Source of the DNA: Symsagittifera roscoffensis
Lineage: Eukaryota; Xenacoelomorpha; Acoela; Convolutidae
Direction of reading: 5' to 3'
NCBI RefSeq assembly: GCF_963678635.1
Contig: NC_087064.1
Location: forward strand, 56,864,338 to 56,928,337
Length of the DNA stretch: 64,000 nucleotides
The notes beneath the pieces were generated by a model that saw nothing but the letters and a program-made list of their open reading frames with translations, made no database searches and was not told the DNA's origin. The translations under genes and the position numbers were made by a program. The first letter of the stretch is position 1, and each line of letters begins with the position of its first letter. This document shows, one piece after another, positions 53,623-64,000 of the stretch.

Positions 53623-54048
53623 ATGGAGGCATACTATCATAATCAAGCGACCATGCCTCACTTCTCAGGACATTACAGACAGCGGGGTAGTGGCTTCGGT
53701 GCTCTGGCTATGGGTATTGGACGAGTAGCACTTCCGTTAGCTCGGAAATTTATAGTACCAGCAGCAAAACGTATTGGAAAAGAATTACTTGTTCAAGCAG
53801 CACCCGAATTAATAGACATAGCAACCAGGAAGAAAACGCCCAAACAAGCCTTGAAAAACACAGTAAAAAACACAATCAAAAAACAAGTTGGAGCTGGACG
53901 CAGTAAATCCCATATGAGCAGAAAACGGAAGAGAGCAACAACAACAACAACAACAAGAAAAAGAAAAACAAAAGCTGTCATTCCACAAAAACGAACCCCA
54001 CTGAGAAGTCGGTCCAACTTTTTCACCAAAGTACGAAATGATTTCTAA
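53623..54048 (+). CDS. pX/pVI-like minor capsid or core protein
   Basis: 141 codons. A Gly-rich amphipathic segment GSGFGALAMGIGRVALPLAR is followed by KFIVPAAKRIGKELLVQ and a very basic tail (MSRKRKRATTTTTTRKRKTK). This combination resembles the membrane-active/DNA-condensing minor proteins of adenovirus-like elements. Ends 11 nt inside the major capsid gene. Confidence 0.6.
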   Translation: MEAYYHNQATMPHFSGHYRQRGSGFGALAMGIGRVALPLARKFIVPAAKRIGKELLVQAAPELIDIATRKKTPKQALKNTVKNTIKKQVGAGRSKSHMSRKRKRATTTTTTRKRKTKAVIPQKRTPLRSRSNFFTKVRNDF

Positions 54049-55354
54049 TTTATTGCCAACTGAAGCAACTCACAGCTCATTAGATTTATTTGAAAAGCCT
54101 CCTCTACTCGTTACATTTGAAAATGCGTTCACTCAAAAAATTGGTCCATCTTATTCACCTGATGGTCCTATGCTCGAATTTGAAGTTTTAGGAGATAGAA
54201 ACAACTTTATCGATCTTCAACGAACTCGCTTGGAGATTGTAGCACGCGTTGTTCAAAATAATGGTAATGTACTGCGAACTCATGCTACAGAGGCAGCACA
54301 ACGAGACACCCCATATTTGGTTAACAATCCACTTTCATCTTTATTTTCCGAATGCACAATGTCCTTGAATGGAGAAAAAATTTCAACAACCAATGCCAAT
54401 TTTGCCCATAAGAGTTTCATTGAGACCGAATTTTCACATGGTAATGATGCAAAGAAAACATGGCTTGCTTGTCAAGGTTATTATTATGAAGATAATCCAT
54501 CAGGTATTGATGGTGCTAATGGGCGAGCTGAAGATGTCGCTGAACGTAAACGAATCGTAGCTGCATCAACTGAGTTCCGTTTATTTGGTAAAATTGCTTG
54601 TGATTTTTTATCATGTGACAAACATCTTATCAGCGGTGTTACAATAAGACTTTCTCTGAGACGATCTCCTAATGACTTTGTTATCATGTCTGAGCATAGA
54701 GATAAACATTACCGTGTTGAAATCACAGAGGCTAACCTATATGTGCGCAAAATGACAGTAACCGATTTTGTGCTATCGTCGATAGAAAAAACTCTGTTGA
54801 AAACACCCGCAATATACAATTATATTGAAGTTTTACCGAGAACTTTTTTGGCCACAACTGGTGTGCAAAGCTGGCGACAAGAAGACGTTTTTGCCAAAGA
54901 GCCAGTTCGTCGAATGATTTTAGCAATGAGCTCGAATACAGCATACCTGGGAACTAACCGAACAAACCCGTTTCATTATCAAAAATTTCAGCTGAATGAA
55001 ATCATTGTTTACCGAAACGGTCTGCCCATTGCAGGAACTCCTGTGTCAACGACTGATAACAAAAGAATATACTATAACACATTGGAAGCTCTAGACTTTG
55101 TTTTCAACAATAGTCATGGAATCAGTTTGGCTAATTATCACAATCATTATATTATGGCATTTGATCTCACATCTACTCAGGAGGCTTCACATGACTTTAT
55201 TCATCCTGAATTGACCAATTGCACCATTTCAGTAGAACTGAAGTTTGATGCACCGCTGGGAGAAAATGTAGAGTTACTTTTCATGGGAGAGCGTGCATCA
55301 ACAGTTTACGTGCGTTCCGATAGAAAAATAGCTAAAAACACTCTAATGAGTTGA
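54038..55354 (+). CDS. Major capsid protein (double jelly-roll)
   Basis: 438 codons. The N-terminus has SSLDLFEKPPLLVTF, then PMLEFEVLGDRNNFIDL with QRTRLEIVARV, PYLVNNPLSSLFSECTM with SLNGEKIS, and FGKIACDFL, in the order seen in Polinton major capsid proteins. The C-terminal part (ELTNCTISVELKFDAPL, NVELLFMGER) fits the second jelly roll. Length is close to the family's. Uninterrupted. Confidence 0.8.
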   Translation: MISNLLPTEATHSSLDLFEKPPLLVTFENAFTQKIGPSYSPDGPMLEFEVLGDRNNFIDLQRTRLEIVARVVQNNGNVLRTHATEAAQRDTPYLVNNPLSSLFSECTMSLNGEKISTTNANFAHKSFIETEFSHGNDAKKTWLACQGYYYEDNPSGIDGANGRAEDVAERKRIVAASTEFRLFGKIACDFLSCDKHLISGVTIRLSLRRSPNDFVIMSEHRDKHYRVEITEANLYVRKMTVTDFVLSSIEKTLLKTPAIYNYIEVLPRTFLATTGVQSWRQEDVFAKEPVRRMILAMSSNTAYLGTNRTNPFHYQKFQLNEIIVYRNGLPIAGTPVSTTDNKRIYYNTLEALDFVFNNSHGISLANYHNHYIMAFDLTSTQEASHDFIHPELTNCTISVELKFDAPLGENVELLFMGERASTVYVRSDRKIAKNTLMS

Positions 55355-55367
55355 CTCGGTGAAAAAA

Positions 55368-55805
55368 ATGGACAATTTACAGATTACTGAGCTTATTCAC
55401 CGATGCAAGCATTTGAAACATCGATTTTGTGGCATTTTTCCCGCTAACTTAGCATTTAATTCAATATTGAAACGTGACAATACTTTCATGACAGTGAACG
55501 CATCAAACTCAGACCAGCCAGGAACTCATTGGTTACTGTTTGCTCAAGCTGGTGGTCAAATTTTTTTTGCAGATCCTCTTGGACGAAGCCTACACAACTA
55601 TCCACATGTATACAAAAATATGAGACGTTCTATCCATGAGGGAAACCAAATACTGATGAATAAGCCAATCCAATCAGCTAACTCGGTCTTGTGCGGACTT
55701 TATTGCATTTATGTTGCTCATGTTATAATTTCATCTAAATTTCCTATAGGTTTCAAGGTTAATGACCATGACATGATGCGTTTTGCTAAACATATGATGT
55801 TATAA
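55368..55805 (+). CDS. Adenain-like cysteine protease
   Basis: Counted from the ATG at 55368: His54 in GTHWLLFAQ, Asp69 in FFADPLGR, Gln102 in PIQSAN and Cys109 in VLCGLYCIYV form the catalytic set of the adenovirus protease/Ulp1 fold. It should process capsid precursors. Complete and uninterrupted; a GTG at 55359 upstream is less likely as start. Confidence 0.8.
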   Translation: MDNLQITELIHRCKHLKHRFCGIFPANLAFNSILKRDNTFMTVNASNSDQPGTHWLLFAQAGGQIFFADPLGRSLHNYPHVYKNMRRSIHEGNQILMNKPIQSANSVLCGLYCIYVAHVIISSKFPIGFKVNDHDMMRFAKHMML

Positions 55806-55929
55806 CTTTGTGATACTGATGCATTTCTTTAATGATTTATAATTTATTTTTAAGAAAAAAACATGTTTTATGGTTGCTAGAACACTTGCCTCTGGCGTTA
55901 TCGCAGGCTCTAAAAACCGTTTTCAGAGT

Positions 55930-56559
55930 TTAAATTTTTTTTTCCATTATAAATTTAACAAACAAAGTATTTGAATCAATCTCTAAACGACCATAACCAC
56001 TCAAAATGATATCAATAATTTTAGAAAACTCGGCGGCATTATCACCATTCAAAATATGAATGAAGCGTTCAATTGTTACATTAGTGATTAAATCAGTTTG
56101 AGTTTGAATGGATCGAGTTTGTGAAGCAAAGCAAACTTGTGGCAATCTTCTTCGTAGAGAAGCACCACCAATGTCAGTTGAGTTGATAATAGAATTGTTG
56201 TAGTTGACAGCAATTTTTAATTTTTCCATCAGGGGTCCCGATAGGTGAAGTTTACTGCAACCCAATATTAGATGCTTGAAAGATGAGAGTAGACAAGGTA
56301 CAACGAAAGTGGTTGAGGTCATCTTTTTCACTACGTCGACACAATCCTTGGTTACTTCGATGAGAACATGGATGTGGGGATGGTCATTGTCGAGCAATTG
56401 GGCGCAAGACTCGTTCTGAATTGAGTGGGTTGCAAATGCAAAATTTGTGTTTAGAGGGAGTTGTGAGGCGTCGGGTTCGTTGTTCAGAATAAAAAATTTA
56501 AAATTTTTTCGAAATTTTTTAAAAAATTCAGGCGACTGCTCATACATTGCTTCAACCAT
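55930..56559 (-). CDS. Minus-strand protein with HUH-like motif
   Basis: 209 codons, MVEAMYEQSPEFFKKF at the start. DNDHPHIHVLIEVTKDC contains His-hydrophobic-His in a beta-strand context like motif 2 of HUH (Rep/NS1-type) endonucleases. A Tyr in KIAVNYNNSI about 80 residues later might be the nucleophile. No helicase follows. Polintons carrying such a gene would have a nicking or origin-binding protein, but the assignment rests on one motif. Convergent with the protease gene. Confidence 0.4.
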   Translation of the reverse strand: MVEAMYEQSPEFFKKFRKNFKFFILNNEPDASQLPLNTNFAFATHSIQNESCAQLLDNDHPHIHVLIEVTKDCVDVVKKMTSTTFVVPCLLSSFKHLILGCSKLHLSGPLMEKLKIAVNYNNSIINSTDIGGASLRRRLPQVCFASQTRSIQTQTDLITNVTIERFIHILNGDNAAEFSKIIDIILSGYGRLEIDSNTLFVKFIMEKKI

Positions 56560-56604
56560 TCTGCTGGTTAAATCAAATTATTCAAACGTTTTTTTTTGTT
56601 TGTT

Positions 56605-57036
56605 TCAGGCAACTCTACACTTTTTATTATTCGAGTATTCATCATCCGCATCGTTTTCATCGCCACTTTCAGCACATTCTTTTTTGGGAGGGACTAATCG
56701 TTTTGACGTGTATCGTCTTTTATGATGTTTATCATTCACAGCTGAGGAGGATGAGGAGGAGGAAGAAGATGAAGTCTTTTCGCCAGTTTGTTTTTTAACC
56801 AATTTTTTAATCTTTGAATAATTATCTGCCAAACAATCAAATTCTCTTGTCGTTAAGGTCACTGCTTGATAACATTTAAATACACCATCTTCATTCTTTT
56901 TATATAACTTAACTGTGATATATGTACCCGTTTTGTCAAAAGTTTTCGTTCCAACCCGTACAATGCGTTTTTCTCCCGAAGATATATCTTGAAAATCATC
57001 GTAAAAGTCTGTATCATTTTCTAGCGACGAGTACAT
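56605..57036 (-). CDS. Minus-strand PC4-like DNA-binding protein
   Basis: From Met at 57036 (MYSSLENDTDF) about 143 codons; an upstream Met at 57123 exists. RIVRVGTKTFDKTGTYIT, VKLYKKNEDGVFKCYQAV and TLTTREFDCLADNYSKI resemble the beta-strand and helix order of the PC4/p15 single-stranded DNA-binding coactivator. Then a Ser run and a basic/acidic tail with RRYTSKRL. It may be a transcription or replication factor of the element. Confidence 0.4.
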   Translation of the reverse strand: MYSSLENDTDFYDDFQDISSGEKRIVRVGTKTFDKTGTYITVKLYKKNEDGVFKCYQAVTLTTREFDCLADNYSKIKKLVKKQTGEKTSSSSSSSSSSAVNDKHHKRRYTSKRLVPPKKECAESGDENDADDEYSNNKKCRVA

Positions 57037-57677
57037 AGTGGTGGTGGTAACGGTAGTGACTTGTTGGTTCAACTGTTTTATGATAGAATGAAATGAATAA
57101 TGAATTGGATAGAAGATAAACAAATATCTGTGGATTTACTTTTATGGCGCCCCTTCAGCCTATAGCGGGAGAATTTAATTAGTTTTTGCAATTGGATTTG
57201 TATAAGATAAAAGCGTGTTTATTGCATCTGTCATTTCTGTCTGGAAAGCACTTGAATGGGTCATAAATCTCAGTTAATGTTACATGTCGGCATACATGTA
57301 CTCACTTTGAAGTGGAGATAGCTTTCGGTTGAATCTGTCTGGCAAATTCCCGTTTTAGCTCATAAATCTCAACGTTTTTACCCTGGCGGCATGCATGTTA
57401 TCTCTTTGAAGTGTAAAATTTTTGTCATTTTGTGCTTAGGGTATCATAAAAAGGCGCCATGCTGTTTCTTTGAAGTATAGATTTTCAAAGCGTTCACATT
57501 TCTTCTTTAATTGCAAAAGCCCTGAAAACATATTAAAATTTCACAAAACCAGATTTATGGTAATTGGCTAAATCTTAGACCACCAGCAATAAAAAAACTA
57601 AAAGTGGTAGGTCAAACTAAATCTACTCACTATTTTTATTCAATCTCTCAAAATCAGTCAATACAAAATTTTCAACG
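57037..57677. promoter_or_regulatory. Divergent upstream region with degenerate repeats
   Basis: Separates the minus-strand PC4-like gene from the plus-strand 57678 gene. Between 57258 and 57485 a unit with CATAAATCTCA, GGCATACATGT or GGCATGCATGT, and CTTTGAAGTG recurs about three times in degenerate form. It could be a promoter or replication element; nothing proves it. Confidence 0.45.
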
Positions 57678-58346
57678 ATGGCAACTCCACTGCAAATCAT
57701 TTCAATTAATTCTCTTGAAAGAGCTATATTATACCAAACTTATACCAGAGATTCTATCGTAGTGGTTCAACAGGAACGGAAAATGCGTCATCGAAAAACA
57801 AGTCCTTTCAACGATCTTGATCCAGGAAGCAGAGAATTCGATGAATGGGTCACTAAAAACCATATGATGTTACCCAACTATTTGCTAGATCAAATTGGTA
57901 TCCTCATACAAAACAGAAAACAGGTCTACGAGAGTTGCTGTGTGACTGAATCGTATCCTGCGCTGAAGCGCACAGATATTCAAGACCCTACTTGCCTTGA
58001 TCGTTCACCGAGAAAAATACTGTTTAACTATGATTGCCAATCGATCCCCTTTTACGAAAATCAGGAAGGATCCATTAGAGATTTAGCAGAGCGAGAAAGC
58101 TACTGGAACATTGAGTCGATTGAATCACCAGATTCAACAGAGAAAAAAGATGAGGACCAGCAGACGCCCAAAACCCCAATAAAACCGGATATTTTTTCAA
58201 TCACTCAACAACAGCAGCAGCATACTTCTTCTACTTCTTCTTCCGGCAGTCAAAGTCCCACTGCACCAAACTTAGTGGCTGAGACGCCTCCTATCAATGC
58301 TTGCTTTGCGCCGAAAAAACGCAAACTGCAATTTAGAGATCTCTGA
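57678..58346 (+). CDS. Unknown Polinton protein
   Basis: 222 codons. MATPLQIISINSLERAI, FNDLDPGSREFDEWVTKN, then a Ser/Gln-rich C-terminal half (TQQQQQHTSSTSSSGS) and a basic end CFAPKKRKLQFRDL that may be a nuclear localisation signal. No family recognised. Confidence 0.5.
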   Translation: MATPLQIISINSLERAILYQTYTRDSIVVVQQERKMRHRKTSPFNDLDPGSREFDEWVTKNHMMLPNYLLDQIGILIQNRKQVYESCCVTESYPALKRTDIQDPTCLDRSPRKILFNYDCQSIPFYENQEGSIRDLAERESYWNIESIESPDSTEKKDEDQQTPKTPIKPDIFSITQQQQQHTSSTSSSGSQSPTAPNLVAETPPINACFAPKKRKLQFRDL

Positions 58347-60021
58347 AAACTCAAAAAAAACTTTGTTTCCACCGAGAGTGCACCAGTTTGGGGGTTTATT
58401 ATTTAGTTTGATAAGTTTTTATTATTGTGGCTGAATCTTTGTTTACGTTTTGCTTATGATTTTTTTCTAATTTAAAGTTTGCTTTGTGATTTTCAATCAA
58501 TAGAAAGGAAATAAAAACAACAGAAAAAATTAATAGAAAAAAAAATCAAAATAACTTTAAAAAGTCGGCATAAAAGTCTAAAAGTATAAATTTTGATAAA
58601 TTTCTCGTCAAATCCAACTTAATTATATCAGTTTTTTTAATGCTCATTTCGAAAAATCAAAAAAAAATAAACTGAATACTCTTCCTAAGATTTTATCTAA
58701 TGATGTTGAAACAAAAAACATAAAAATGTTTTTGTTATGTTTTTTCATAATAGTTTTCAAAATATAAATATTAACACAGAAAAAGATAAAGAGAGAGAGA
58801 GAGAGAGAGAGAGAGAACCCCATTATTATAAACCCCATTTTTATCCCTTTTGGGATATAGCTTTTTCAAAAGAAAGCTATTTATGGATGGGTCCAGCAAT
58901 TCTGCCGGTTAATCAACCATAGTTACTTTTGGCTCTTTACACTCTCTGTTTTTGTTTTTTTCTCTCTCTCTCTAATATGTCTACAGCCTGGTGGGGTTAG
59001 CCAGGACTCTTAGGAGTAGACTTTAGAGAGTGTATGAGCCAGTATAAAGCATTATATATAATAAAATTACATGTCTATAACAGATTTCACGTTTAATAAT
59101 ACTCATTTTCAGGTTAAAATGGTTAAAAAATTCAAAATATGTTTTTTTTCTCGATTTTTCAACATGGGTTACAACCCTGTCCAATAAATCACGACAAATT
59201 GATTGGACCAGGTTTCATTGGATTTGGAGACAAAAAAGTTTTTTGGTAATTTTTATTTTTTTTTCACTGCAAGAATATGTACTAAAAAAGAAATATCTCA
59301 AATTTTTGAACCGACATTTTAGTGGGGCAAGCATTTCAGAGGTTCCTAATGAATAGCACTGCCGGGTAGTTATTGCCTACTGTACCAAACGGCCCTGCAT
59401 CAATCTTTTGATGAACTATATGTGAAATTTGTCATAGAATACTAATTTATTTGAGAGATGAACAAAATTCTCAACTACCCTTTATCATTTTTGTCAGGTA
59501 TGTTCGACTTGACTTGATTGGTGGGTCTTCCTTGCTTGACTTGATTGGTGGGTTACCATTTTGGTTGAAACAAAAAAACTTGGCAAAAAAATTCAAATAT
59601 ATTTTCAATATTTAGTCAAGTTGACTAAATAGGGAAGTTGATAATAGCAGTGGGTGTTAACATTCACACACTTTAGGTAAAAGAAATAACATTCCCGGGT
59701 TGATCCCTTTATGGAATTGTCAGCTACTCTAACCACAAGTATTTATGCTGTTTAATACAGTTGAGTCATTTACCCAATATCGAATTGACAGTCATTTCAT
59801 AAAACCACATAAAGCCCCAAAACTACAACCACTTTAAAGCCACTGTTGATTTTATGCTTCACCCACGTAATTGAATTTAATTAATTGAGTCTTGATCCAA
59901 ATTTTGTTTTTGAAAAACTTTTCACTTCTCGCTTTTGCTTTGTCGAAATCAGCTTTGGTAAAACTTGAAAAATTTCTTGAAAAGAATTCTTCTTTCCTGA
60001 ACACTCAATCTTGAACCAACA
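58347..60021. other. Non-coding region before PolB
   Basis: AT-rich with a (GA)n run at about 58788-58816 and a (CT)n run near 58961-58974, which are inverted with respect to each other. A direct repeat CTTGACTTGATTGGTGGGT occurs twice (about 59508 and 59534). No gene seen. It should contain the promoter of the PolB gene. Confidence 0.55.
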
Positions 60022-63000
60022 ATGCCTAACTCAAGTGGAAAACAGACACCAGTCATTTGTTCGACCTGCTCGAAAGTCTTTAGTTCACCAAGGAACTTGA
60101 GACGACATGAACAAAATATCCATAAGATATTCGCAGCCCCACCGCCACCAACTAAATGTGACGAATGTCGAGAATCCTTCAGCTCGCTGGCAGAAGCTAG
60201 GGAACATATCGAGCTAGCTCACAACGTCTCAACTGATAGTCTTTGTATCTACTGTCATACAATCTTCCTCTCCGTTGAGAAGTTCCGGCAACATATGTCG
60301 AAAAACCATCAACTACCCATTTGGACTCCCGGAAATGAGGTGAGAACATCATCTGCTCCAACTGAATCTGCGTTTAGGGGAAAGTTAAGACGATACGAGT
60401 TGAGCGTTAAGGAGGATGAATTGGATCTGATGAATGTAATCATGCGAAACAAAGATGAAATTGATGCGTTGATAGACGAAAGAGTGCAGGAAGGACCCTG
60501 TAAATTTCAACTGCATATGGACGTGAGTATGATTAAGTTCTCGAGCGATACAAACGAAACTGGTGACGGGGAGTTACGCCACGAGAAGACCATGTTATAT
60601 CTGAATTCTAAGATGATCAATGTCTTCTTCAATGGAATCGAGAAAGACACATATTTGGAAATGATTGAGCATATGGTCAATGCCATCAACACGTTCGCTT
60701 CCCATGGTAGCGGTTGGATTGTGGAGCGCATTGAAAAGCTGGCTGTAAGTTTTGCAGCATTTTCTCCTATCCGTGCTGGCTCATACATTGACCTTCCCGA
60801 TTCATTGAAACCGGTGAAACAGAGTTTCACCAACATTAAAACGAGAAACGATCAGAAGTGCTTTCTATACTGCTTTGTGGCCGCGTACCATGATCGATAT
60901 TCAGAGACCACAACTGCTCTTTATCCTGCTGCCCAAAGCTACCAACATCGAAACAAACTGAAAAATTACAAGCTCTCCCAAGAACATGTTGTGAAAATTG
61001 AAGGCTGGTACGAGATGCCAATGGGACTATATGATATTGACCGATTTGAACAACTTAACAACTGTCAAGTCAATGTATTCCGGTGAGCATTGATTTTTTT
61101 TTGACAAAACATTTGTTTAATCATGTATAACACATTACGTTCATCCAGAAACCCGAGCACTCAATTGTTTGTTTTCATTAGGTACAAAGAAGGTGAATGC
61201 TACCTTTGAGAGTGTCCAGCAAATACTCAAGTGATCTATGTGTTGACCTACTACTACTCAGCAACGGACAGACTCATCACTATGTGCTGATCACTGATTT
61301 GATGAGGGTGGTGGAATATGTGCGTGGAAAACTACACCGAGACCGAAACCAAATTTGCCGCAAATGCTTCCATACATGTTCATCCATCGATACACTACAA
61401 AGGCACCAGGAAATGTGCTACCAAGACGAGGGAGTGGTAATCACTATGCCAAAACCGGGAAAGGACACTCATCGTTTCAAAAATTTAACTGCCCGCTGGT
61501 ATGTACCGAGAGTTATTTACTTTGACCTCGAATCGCTACTACTACCCGTATACGGACCGCAACCCGACCCCGAAAAATCTAGCACCCAAACACTAGAGAT
61601 TCATCAACCATGCGGTTACGCTCTGGCCGTTGTTGAATTTGGGAAGCGTGAAGTTTTAAAGTTTGAACTGAAGAGAGGAGAAAATGTTATGAAGGAATTG
61701 ATCGCCTCGCTCGAATCTTTGGCAAAACAAATATACCTCGAAAAACGAAAATATTACACGTTCACTGGCACACCAAGTTGCACGCGTGAAGAAGCGCACA
61801 CTTGTTGGATATGTGAAACAGAATTTGCTGACAATGACCAAGTTGTACTTGATCACTGTCACTATACCAACAAGTTCTTGGGGTGGGCGCATAACGAATG
61901 CAATATCAATCGAAAAACGGCGAACTATATACCCGTAATAGCGCATAACTTGTCAAACTATGATCTGCATTTCATTATAAAAGCGCTCTCAAACAGTAAC
62001 CCCGAAAACACTTACTCAGTGATCCCTTCCACTGAGGAGAAGTATATATCACTCACTATGTCGGTTTATATCAAATCATACACCGATAAAAACGGAAAAC
62101 TCAAAAAAGTGTATGAAAATCTACGTTTCATAGACTCCTATAAATGCATGCTGTCCCCCCTTTCAAAACTCGTCGAATACTTGCCGGAAGAAAAGTTTTT
62201 CCTACTGGAAAGTTACTTTGAAGAACTTGGTTACTCATCAGAACAGATAGCATTGCTAAAACAAAAAGGTTTCTACCCGTATTCATACTTTAGTAGTTTT
62301 GAAATGTTTCGAGAAACCCGACTGCCACCTAGAAAAATGTGGAGCAACACTTTACAGGGAGGGGAAATAAGTGTTTCGAAAAATCAGTACAACCATGCCA
62401 TTAAAGTTTTCGCCGAAATGAAATGCGCATCACTAGGCGAGTACCATGATGTATACCTAGCAACGGACGTACTACTACTCGCTTCAGTATTCGAAGCCTT
62501 TCGTGAAGTTTGTTACGAAACGTACGGATTAGATTGTGCATGCTACTTCACGGCTAGTAACCTCTCGGGCGATGCGTTCTTAAAAGTCTGCAATGCAGAC
62601 CTCAAGTTACTTACTGAAAGGGAGCATTTGAACATGGTTCAAAAAATGATACGGGGAGGGATGTCATCGATATATGCACGCCGTTTTTTTAAAGCCAACA
62701 ACAAATACCTCGAAGACTACAATCCTGAAGAGCCCTCTAGCTATCTATTGAATATAGACGCTAACAATTTATACGGGGGTATTATGAAACACTGTCCCCT
62801 TCCCATCAAAGATTTCTCAATAGTTGAGGAAAGTCTCGAATTTATTTTGCAAACCGACGATAAATCTGAGTGGGGATACATTTTGGAAGTGGATCTCAGT
62901 ATACCTGAAGAACTTCAAGATTACTTTGCAGACTACCCTCTAGCCCCCTCACGTGAAGTTATCGGCACGGATAAACTAAGTAATGAGCAAATACAGATGT

Positions 63001-63755
63001 TAGGGGAGATGGGGGTCACGTCGCTACCAAAGGTACCAAAACTGGTTCAAACATTAGATCCAAAGGAAGGCTACGTTCTGCACTACCTCACATTAAAACT
63101 CTACATAGAACTAGGCTTAAGAGTTACCAAATTGATTAAGGTCTTAAAATTTCGTCAAGGTAGATGGATGGAGCCCTTTGTCGATTTAAACACTCAATTG
63201 AGAATGTCAGCGCGCAACAAATTTGAAGAGAACTTTTACAAGCTCATCGTAAATTCAGCATTCGGTAAAACTATGGAATCAAAACTAGGACGCAAAAAAC
63301 TAGAAATTATTAGAAATGAAAGAGAATTGCTTCAAAAAACAGCTTTGAACACGATGAAAAGCTTCCAGATAATCGACGAGGAAGTTGCTACTGTTTGTTT
63401 TGCTGTAACGAGTATTTTGTGGGACAAACCCATGATAATTGGTGCAAGTATTTTGGATTTGTCGAAAAGATTCATGTTTTACTTTCATTATCGGCAAATG
63501 AAAGCAAGCATGAACCTTGAACTGCTATACAGTGACACAGATTCGTTTATTTATGCGATAAAAACCGAAGACGTATACGCAGATCTGCAAAAACTGACCG
63601 ATAGTTTCGATTTTTCCAACTACCCAAGCGATCACTTCTTATTCAGCAATGTGAATAAGAAGGTTGTATTGAAATTTAAGGACGAGGCGGCGGGAAAAAT
63701 CATTGCAGAATTCATCGCGTTGAAACCAAAGCTCTACTCGTTGAAATATGCAGGT
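60022..63755 (+). pseudogene. Protein-primed family B DNA polymerase of the Polinton, with intron and frameshift
   Basis: Exon 60022-61082 encodes three C2H2-like fingers (CSTCSKVFSSPRNLRRHEQ and two more) and the N-terminal domain to NVFR. An intron of about 99 bp (61083-61181, GTGAGC...TTAG) follows. After YKEGE the frame is broken by one base near 61198; the rest runs 61197-63755. Exo motifs: [31 protein letters not shown]. An EndoVII/HNH-like Zn insert (CWICETEF...DHCHYTNK...AHNECN) lies between Exo I and II. Polymerase motifs: [11 protein letters not shown] (A), [15 protein letters not shown] (B), [10 protein letters not shown] (C), then [14 protein letters not shown] followed by GTTAGT at 63756 looks like a donor for a further intron. 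Should replicate the element. Confidence 0.85.
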
Positions 63756-64000
63756 TAGTATTAAAAAAAAGCACCTCTCCAAGTCCCCTCCATTTCTTTA
63801 CATTAAGGGTTCCCTTCATTGGGGTTTTGGATTTTGTTGGGACCAAATTAATAACTTTTGTTGATCCCTGTCAATTTAATTAGACATAACTAGCCCTGAA
63901 AGGCTCTGATTCTTCATTTAAAAACTTAAAATGAAGAACCATTCATCATTTAAAATGTTTTAAACAAATACTCACCACAAACGCACTTTTGTAACTTTTG
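63756..64000 (+). other. Sequence after PolB, probably intron
   Basis: Begins GTTAGTATT and has no coding frame; the last PolB exon and the right end of the element would be beyond the window. Confidence 0.5.

Larger units (their letters stand above)
48240..64000 (+). mobile_element. Polinton/Maverick (adintovirus-like) element, right end outside window
   Basis: The gene set defines it: protein-primed family B DNA polymerase, retroviral-type integrase, adenain-like protease, packaging ATPase, double jelly-roll major capsid, single jelly-roll penton-like protein and pX-like minor protein. The coding part starts at about 48.2 kb. The left terminal inverted repeat was not identified; the foldback at 47360-47499 is one candidate for a nearby boundary. 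PolB is the last gene before the window ends. Breaks in PolB, the ATPase and one small ORF indicate this copy cannot make a full set of proteins. Confidence 0.9.

Noticed and set aside
1-64000. CRISPR arrays, rRNA genes or bacterial operon signals
   Set aside because: None seen; spliced genes and retroelements show this is animal DNA.

Overview
The window looks like a piece of an invertebrate animal nuclear genome. The host genes have GT-AG introns (V-ATPase subunit H, 8 coding exons), the non-coding DNA is AT-rich, and most of the sequence is transposon-derived: a Penelope-like element (PLE), a LINE-type relic, a very large Ty3/gypsy LTR retrotransposon and a Polinton/Maverick. I cannot name the species or phylum from sequence alone.

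Layout. Positions 1-6990 are the first copy (A) of a tandem duplication: the 3' half of a dead PLE (reverse transcriptase with an inserted PHD-like finger, then a GIY-YIG endonuclease), an old reverse-oriented LTR relic, a LINE-type endonuclease relic, and exons 1-5 only of V-ATPase subunit H. Positions 6991-8204 plus 30625-37339 are copy B of the same unit. It starts with a fragment related to the last ORF of the giant gypsy element, then the PLE. Copy B is split by a 22.4-kb LTR retrotransposon (8205-30624) whose two ~580-bp LTRs differ at only a few positions, so the insertion is recent. Copy B continues into unique DNA and gives an apparently intact V-ATPase subunit H gene (33794-38499, 468 codons).

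The retrotransposon carries gag (11170-13074); a pol frame (13068-19973) with zinc knuckle, protease, RT, RNase H, integrase and a C-terminal macro (ADP-ribose-binding-like) domain; and then about 9 kb of cargo that no ordinary Ty3/gypsy element has. The cargo includes a coiled coil, a complete SGNH-hydrolase domain (GDS, GTND, DxxH), a second SGNH-like domain and two large unknown ORFs. Several in-frame stop codons interrupt pol and cargo, some at highly conserved residues, although the LTRs look young. The cargo is the best candidate here for an undescribed system.

Positions 38500-47360 hold host-like sequence: dispersed intronic repeats, a minus-strand gene with a Ser/Gly/Asn-rich N-terminus and Cys-containing C-terminus (42350-43273), and a divergent plus-strand gene with a PB1-like N-terminus (43553-45361). 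A 140-bp foldback sits at 47360-47499.

From about 48.2 kb to the window end lies most of a Polinton/adintovirus-like element: two conserved small ORFs, a small membrane protein, an FtsK/A32-type packaging ATPase, the conserved 'IPKHTY' protein, a retroviral-type integrase, penton-like and pX-like minor capsid proteins, a double jelly-roll major capsid protein, an adenain-like protease, two minus-strand ORFs (one with an HUH-like motif, one PC4-like), an unknown ORF, and a protein-primed family B DNA polymerase with zinc fingers, an intron and an EndoVII-like insert. Frameshifts or stops in the polymerase, ATPase and one small ORF suggest this copy is decaying. Its right end is outside the window. 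Domain calls come from reading motifs by eye; no search was run.
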